DNA of 64,000 nucleotides from Planctomycetia bacterium. Its GTDB lineage: Bacteria; Planctomycetota; Planctomycetia; Gemmatales; HRBIN36. Every line of letters starts with the position of its first letter. Positions within the stretch are counted from its first letter, which is position 1. The position numbers and the translations under genes were made by a program. The notes below the pieces were generated by a model. That model searched no databases, was not told the origin of the DNA, and saw only the letters and a list, made by a program, of their open reading frames with translations. This document shows, in pieces, positions 60,265 to 64,000 of this stretch. The stretch spans positions 1 through 64,000 of the forward strand of contig JAEUIE010000022.1 of NCBI GenBank assembly GCA_016795155.1, in the 5' to 3' direction.

Positions 60265-61638
60265 ATGTTCAAGCGCATCCTCGTTGCTAATCGTGGTGAA
60301 ATTGCCTTACGGGTGATTCGGGCCTGTCGTGATCTGGGCATCCAGGTAGTTTCCGTATTCAGCGAAGCAGATCGCGATGCACCCTATGTCAAGCTGGCCG
60401 ATGAAGCCATTTGTATCGGTCCACCTCCCGCGGCAGAGAGCTACTTGCATATTGGTCGTATCATAGCTGCTGCTGAACTGGCCGATGTGCAGGCTATACA
60501 TCCGGGATATGGCTTCCTTTCAGAGAATGCACACTTCGCCCAGATATGTCGCGATTGTCGCATTGAATTTATCGGCCCACCTGCCGATGCCATGAAAAAA
60601 CTGGGCAACAAGAATGAAGCCAAGAAGATTGCCCGTGCTGCCAAGGTCCCATTGGTTCCCGGCTCAGAAGGGCTGATTACCAAAGACGAAGAAGCCATCA
60701 AAATCGCAGCACAGATTGGTTACCCGGTGCTGGTCAAAGCTGCCGCCGGTGGCGGTGGTCGTGGCATGCGGGTCGCCCATAATGAAATCAGCCTGAAAAC
60801 CGGTTTGAAACAGGCACGGCAGGAAGCCGAAGCTGCATTCAAGGATGGCAGCGTCTTTCTCGAGAAATATGTCGAGCAGCCTCGCCACGTCGAAGTGCAG
60901 TTCATTGGAGACACCAAGGGCACCGTAGTTCATCTGTGGGAACGCGATTGTTCACTGCAACGTCGTCATCAGAAACTGGTTGAAGAATCTCCAGCACCAC
61001 ATCTGCCAAACAAAGTTCGTGAAGAAATGTGCCAGGCTGCTGTTCGACTCGCGAAGACAGCAGGCTACTATAACGCCGGTACCTGCGAGTTTCTCGTAGA
61101 CAAAGATCACAAGTACTACTTCATCGAAGTGAATTCACGCATCCAGGTTGAACATCCTGTCACAGAACTGGTGACGGGTATTGATCTCGTCAAAGAACAG
61201 ATTCGCGTGGCAGCGGGCGAACCGCTCTCCTTCACTCAGAAACAAGTGGTACATCGTGGATGTGCCATCGAATGCCGTATCAATGCTGAAGACCCGGCAC
61301 GTGAGTTTGCTCCATCACCGGGAACCATCAGCCGCTGGCAGACTCCTGGCGGGCCGGGTGTCAGGCTTGATACGCATGTTGTGACTGGCTACCGTGTCCC
61401 TCCCAATTATGATTCCATGGTAGCCAAGCTGCTGGTGCATCAGCCTACACGGGCTGAAGCCATTGCCACGATGCGACGAGCTCTCCGCGAGTTCGCGGTC
61501 GAAGGCATCAAAACCACCATTCCTCTCCATAAAGAAATCTTCGAGCTTGCCAACTTTGTAGAAGGTCATGTGGATACCACCATGATCGAACGCTATCTTG
61601 CAGGCAAATCGAAGGAACGTCCCGCACTCAAAAGCTAA
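60265..61638 (+). CDS. accC: Acetyl-CoA carboxylase biotin carboxylase subunit
   Basis: The ATP-grasp enzyme that carboxylates the biotin on AccB for fatty-acid synthesis. Full-length at 457 aa: N-terminal [20 protein letters not shown], the glycine-rich ATP loop [34 protein letters not shown], and the catalytic [14 protein letters not shown] segment. The carboxyltransferase subunits accA and accD are not in the window. It follows accB by 9 bp. Confidence 0.96.
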   Translation: MFKRILVANRGEIALRVIRACRDLGIQVVSVFSEADRDAPYVKLADEAICIGPPPAAESYLHIGRIIAAAELADVQAIHPGYGFLSENAHFAQICRDCRIEFIGPPADAMKKLGNKNEAKKIARAAKVPLVPGSEGLITKDEEAIKIAAQIGYPVLVKAAAGGGGRGMRVAHNEISLKTGLKQARQEAEAAFKDGSVFLEKYVEQPRHVEVQFIGDTKGTVVHLWERDCSLQRRHQKLVEESPAPHLPNKVREEMCQAAVRLAKTAGYYNAGTCEFLVDKDHKYYFIEVNSRIQVEHPVTELVTGIDLVKEQIRVAAGEPLSFTQKQVVHRGCAIECRINAEDPAREFAPSPGTISRWQTPGGPGVRLDTHVVTGYRVPPNYDSMVAKLLVHQPTRAEAIATMRRALREFAVEGIKTTIPLHKEIFELANFVEGHVDTTMIERYLAGKSKERPALKS

Positions 61639-61711
61639 CTCTGTTCAGCCTGCTGCTTTTTTCCAAAAGTTGGTAGCTGTCAGAGTGAGCATTTATTCAG
61701 GAGTTTGTTTG

Positions 61712-62782
61712 ATGCGCGTAGGTCTATTGACTGGCGGTGGCGATTGTCCAGGCCTGAATGCAGTGATTCGTGCAGTAGTCCGCAAGATCAGTAACGCAGG
61801 TGGTGAATGCATCGGGTTTCTCGAAGGCTGGCGCGGCCTGGTGGAAGATCATAGTCGGCCGCTGGAGCCACGCGAAACCGACCGCATCATCGGTCTGGGA
61901 GGCACCATCCTCGGTTCATCACGCACTAATCCCTTTAAGAAGGGTGAAAAGTGCGAAGCAGTAACCAAGGTGCTGGATACGATCAAGAAGCATGAACTGA
62001 CTGCTCTCGTGGCCCTCGGCGGCGAAGATACACTGGGTGTTGCCCACAAATTGCACCATCTTTATCAGGTGCCTGTCGTGGGCGTTCCCAAAACCATCGA
62101 CAACGATCTGAACGCAACCGATGTCACCTTTGGTTTTGACACGGCACTGAACATCGTCATGGAAGCAGTAGATCGTCTGCGAACCACTGCAGATTCCCAT
62201 CGACGAATTATTGTCGTGGAAACCATGGGCCGTCATGCGGGCTGGATTGCCTGCCTCTCTGGCATGGCGGTTGGCGCTGATTACATCATGTTGCCAGAAG
62301 TAACAACCGATGTAGAGCATCTCTGTGCAACTTTGCTCAAGAACAAAGAAGAAGGTAAAACGCATGGCATCGTGATTGTCAGTGAAGGTGCCAGGCTGCC
62401 TGAAGTTGGCATGGTGACCAGCGTCGGCGAGTACGATGAATTTGGCCACGTTCGATTAGGTGGCATTGGCGATGTCGTAGCCAAGATCATTGAACAGCAG
62501 ACCAAAATCGAAACACGTTGTGTAATCCTGGGCCACCTCCAGCGAGGCGGCGCTCCCAGTGCCGCTGATCGTGTGCTGGCAACACGCTATGGCATCAAAG
62601 CTGCTGAATTAGTGCTGGATGGCCAATGGGGACAGATGGCAGCCCTCAAAGGCGGGCAGATTACCTCCGTACCATTGGCAGAAGCTGTCACTGCGCTCAA
62701 ACGACAGGATATGCGTTACTATCAGGAAGCAGCTGAGTGGTTTCCCGGCGCCAACATGACCGAAAAGACACAGGAGAATTAG
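61712..62782 (+). CDS. pfkA: 6-phosphofructokinase, probably PPi-type or mixed group
   Basis: Phosphorylates fructose-6-phosphate. The N terminus is RVGLLTGGGDCPGLNAVIRA, with the loop ILGSSRTNPFK, the phosphate-donor segment VALGGEDTLGVAHKL, PKTIDNDLNATDVTFGFD with the catalytic Asp, and ETMGRHAGWIA. ATP enzymes have Gly at the GGDG position. The acidic residue here (GGED) and Lys in PKTIDND are the pattern of pyrophosphate-dependent or mixed-substrate enzymes. CAGGAG lies about 7 nt before the ATG at 61712; the frame is open to 61598 inside accC but without support. Confidence 0.9.
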   Translation: MRVGLLTGGGDCPGLNAVIRAVVRKISNAGGECIGFLEGWRGLVEDHSRPLEPRETDRIIGLGGTILGSSRTNPFKKGEKCEAVTKVLDTIKKHELTALVALGGEDTLGVAHKLHHLYQVPVVGVPKTIDNDLNATDVTFGFDTALNIVMEAVDRLRTTADSHRRIIVVETMGRHAGWIACLSGMAVGADYIMLPEVTTDVEHLCATLLKNKEEGKTHGIVIVSEGARLPEVGMVTSVGEYDEFGHVRLGGIGDVVAKIIEQQTKIETRCVILGHLQRGGAPSAADRVLATRYGIKAAELVLDGQWGQMAALKGGQITSVPLAEAVTALKRQDMRYYQEAAEWFPGANMTEKTQEN

Positions 62783-62799
62783 GACAGGTAAACCGTCGT

Positions 62800-62829
62800 A
62801 GGGTTATGCATTTGCCTATGCATAACCCT
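62800..62829. terminator. Hairpin after pfkA
   Basis: AGGGTTATGCAT pairs perfectly with ATGCATAACCCT around a 6-nt loop. No T run follows on either side, so termination is likely but not certain. It sits between pfkA and the convergent DinB-like gene. Confidence 0.6.
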
Positions 62830-62902
62830 GCAAAGCAAGACTGTTCCTGCACACCCAGCAGCCGCGTGGAGAGTAACGAGTTACTCTGACACATTTATCC
62901 CC

Positions 62903-63421
62903 TCACCCCTCTTTTTTAACCAACTCAATCTGTGCCAGATGATGCTTGCAATGCCAGGCATACGCTCCCAGTGCTTCACCAAGAGAAACCACGGTTTGAT
63001 GTTCCGGGTGAAAATACGACTGGAGAAAATCCTGTTCGTGCATGTTTTCCAGCACACGCACCCATCGGGTATGCAGTGCATCCAGTAAATTCAACGAGAT
63101 GACGACATCGGTGGTTTGCGGCTCCTCCAGCGATGACCAGCGTGTTTCGTCATAAGGTTTAATCGTCGGTCTGATCTCTGTCAGTGCCATTTTGAATCGA
63201 ATATAGGCGTTGACATGGCTGTCTGCCAGGTGATGGACAATCTGTTGCACGGTCCAGTTGCGATATTTCGTTTTGAGTTGCTCAGGAGTGAGACCTTCAA
63301 CCACCTGTCGCAGTTTTTTCGGGAATTGCTTAATGATGTTGATCAGTTCACTCCGTTGCTGCTCGGTTGGTTTTGGGTTGGCTACATAGGAACCAGCAGG
63401 ATTCTCCGGTCGATCAGGCAT
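62903..63421 (-). CDS. DinB/YfiT-like metal-dependent protein, 172 aa
   Basis: A four-helix-bundle protein of the DinB superfamily, closest in pattern to YfiT/BstA (bacillithiol transferase-like). The metal-site His residues are in VQQIVHHLADSHVNAYIRFK and in AYAWHCKHHLAQIEL. TVQQIVHHLADSH is the family signature near residue 57. The length is normal. It may be a thiol transferase or an uncharacterised hydrolase; no thiol-biosynthesis gene is adjacent. Confidence 0.88.
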   Translation of the reverse strand: MPDRPENPAGSYVANPKPTEQQRSELINIIKQFPKKLRQVVEGLTPEQLKTKYRNWTVQQIVHHLADSHVNAYIRFKMALTEIRPTIKPYDETRWSSLEEPQTTDVVISLNLLDALHTRWVRVLENMHEQDFLQSYFHPEHQTVVSLGEALGAYAWHCKHHLAQIELVKKEG

Positions 63422-63447
63422 GGATTTCTCCTGAAACTCATTTTGTT

Positions 63448-63482
63448 CACCCCTCTCCCCTTTAGGAGTTGAGGGTGAGGGG
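63448..63482. repeat. Half copy of the ~140-bp repeat
   Basis: CCCCTCTCCCCTTTAGGAG followed by GAGGGTGAGGG is the outer hairpin arm of the elements at 39503 and 41034, without the core or the second arm. It lies in the divergent spacer before panC. Confidence 0.5.
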
Positions 63483-63543
63483 GCATGGTGAAAGCCGTTC
63501 TAATAACAATGTACAAACAACCTGGTTGTGTTACGATAAGGTC

Positions 63544-64000
63544 ATGAATACCACTATCGTCTCAACAGTCCGGGAATTACGTCAAGCAGTTCATCAATCA
63601 AGAAAGAAGAGACAACGTATTGGCTTTGTGCCAACCATGGGAGCATTACATGCCGGACATGTGAGCTTGATAAAGCGATCAGTGGAAGAATGTGATTATT
63701 CCATTGTCTCCATCTTTGTGAATCCCACGCAATTCAGACCAAGCGAAGATTACCATAAGTATCCACGCACGCTCGAGAAAGACGTTGAAATGTGCAACCA
63801 GGCTGGTGCACAACTGGTATTCACGCCGAGTGTGGAAGAAATGTATGGCAAAGCCAGTTTTGCCGCTGGCGAGCGGGCGCGCAGCACGTTTGTGGAAGTG
63901 CCGGACATATCCGATATCTTGGATGGCAAATCCCGCCCGGGACATTTCCGTGGCGTGGCAACGGTTGTCAATAAACTGTTCAACCAGGTCTTGCCCGATA
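63544..64000 (+). CDS. panC: Pantothenate synthetase, N-terminal part (runs off the window)
   Basis: Joins pantoate and beta-alanine using ATP in pantothenate/CoA synthesis. The reading frame starts at ATG 63544 and is open to the end of the window. It shows the adenylyl-transfer motif [17 protein letters not shown], then [20 protein letters not shown] and [20 protein letters not shown], all PanC signatures. AAGG lies close to the ATG. About half to 60 percent of a usual PanC is visible; the rest is beyond the edge. Confidence 0.93.
   Translation, partial: MNTTIVSTVRELRQAVHQSRKKRQRIGFVPTMGALHAGHVSLIKRSVEECDYSIVSIFVNPTQFRPSEDYHKYPRTLEKDVEMCNQAGAQLVFTPSVEEMYGKASFAAGERARSTFVEVPDISDILDGKSRPGHFRGVATVVNKLFNQVLPD

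Overview
The window looks like a chromosomal segment from a planctomycete, most likely near Gemmataceae/Gemmatales. The gene families point that way: a Ser/Thr kinase fused to a DUF1559-like domain, a second kinase fused to a thioredoxin-like domain, a DUF1501 Tat protein, PEP-CTERM proteins, an LptD/LpxA outer-membrane set, a phosphoribosyltransferase of the UbiA superfamily, and many short palindromic repeats between genes. No rRNA, tRNA, CRISPR or prophage was recognised. The only structural RNA I can support is a signal recognition particle RNA.

Layout. 1-7.7 kb: a transposase remnant and repeat, then a minus-strand block (unknown protein, membrane kinase, LptD-like protein, UbiA prenyltransferase). 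7.9-14 kb: secreted or surface proteins (a PEP-CTERM protein, a Cys-rich cupredoxin-like protein, an internally repetitive secreted protein) and an ABC-2 exporter pair. 14-21.5 kb: an O-antigen-ligase/TPR protein and an NfeD-NfeD-FloA membrane-microdomain cluster. 21.7-30.1 kb: lpxA, a calcium P-type ATPase, an intradiol-dioxygenase-like lipoprotein, SRP RNA, an acyl-CoA carboxylase beta subunit and a TlpA-like protein with an in-frame TGA. 30.3-38.5 kb: a methyltransferase, an AT-rich patch and a complete RND efflux operon. 38.6-46.3 kb: a PEP-CTERM protein, an AtuA/AtuA-C/enoyl-CoA hydratase set bracketed by 140-bp repeats, an MFS carrier, an MBL-fold hydrolase and a mannose-1-phosphate guanylyltransferase. 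46.5-56.3 kb: trigger factor, HtrA, a DksA-type protein, a PQQ-like propeller protein, DUF1501 and the second kinase. 56.5-64 kb: an unknown gene overlapping fumarylacetoacetase, a Xaa-Pro peptidase, accB-accC, a phosphofructokinase, DinB/YfiT and the start of panC.

The strongest discovery is at 28787-30097. A single reading frame encodes a secreted TlpA/thioredoxin-like protein in which the first cysteine of the WCGPC active site is a TGA codon (W-TGA-G-P-C). The frame continues for 113 codons of convincing thioredoxin fold. A hairpin 31 nt downstream has an 8-bp stem and a GGUC loop, matching the apical loop of known bacterial SECIS elements. I read this as a selenoprotein. The kinase at 53741-56335 carries a recognisably related domain in which the same position is Ser (SPDC).

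A second layer is a set of dispersed structured repeats: a REPIN-like inverted pair (6729-6830); four hairpins with covarying stems and an invariant TACTC loop (21029, 21559, 21621, 30146); about 140-bp two-hairpin elements (138, 39503, 41034, half copy 63448); and others. Coding starts were adjusted where a Shine-Dalgarno sequence or signal peptide argued for it. Functions are assigned from family motifs only, without database searches.
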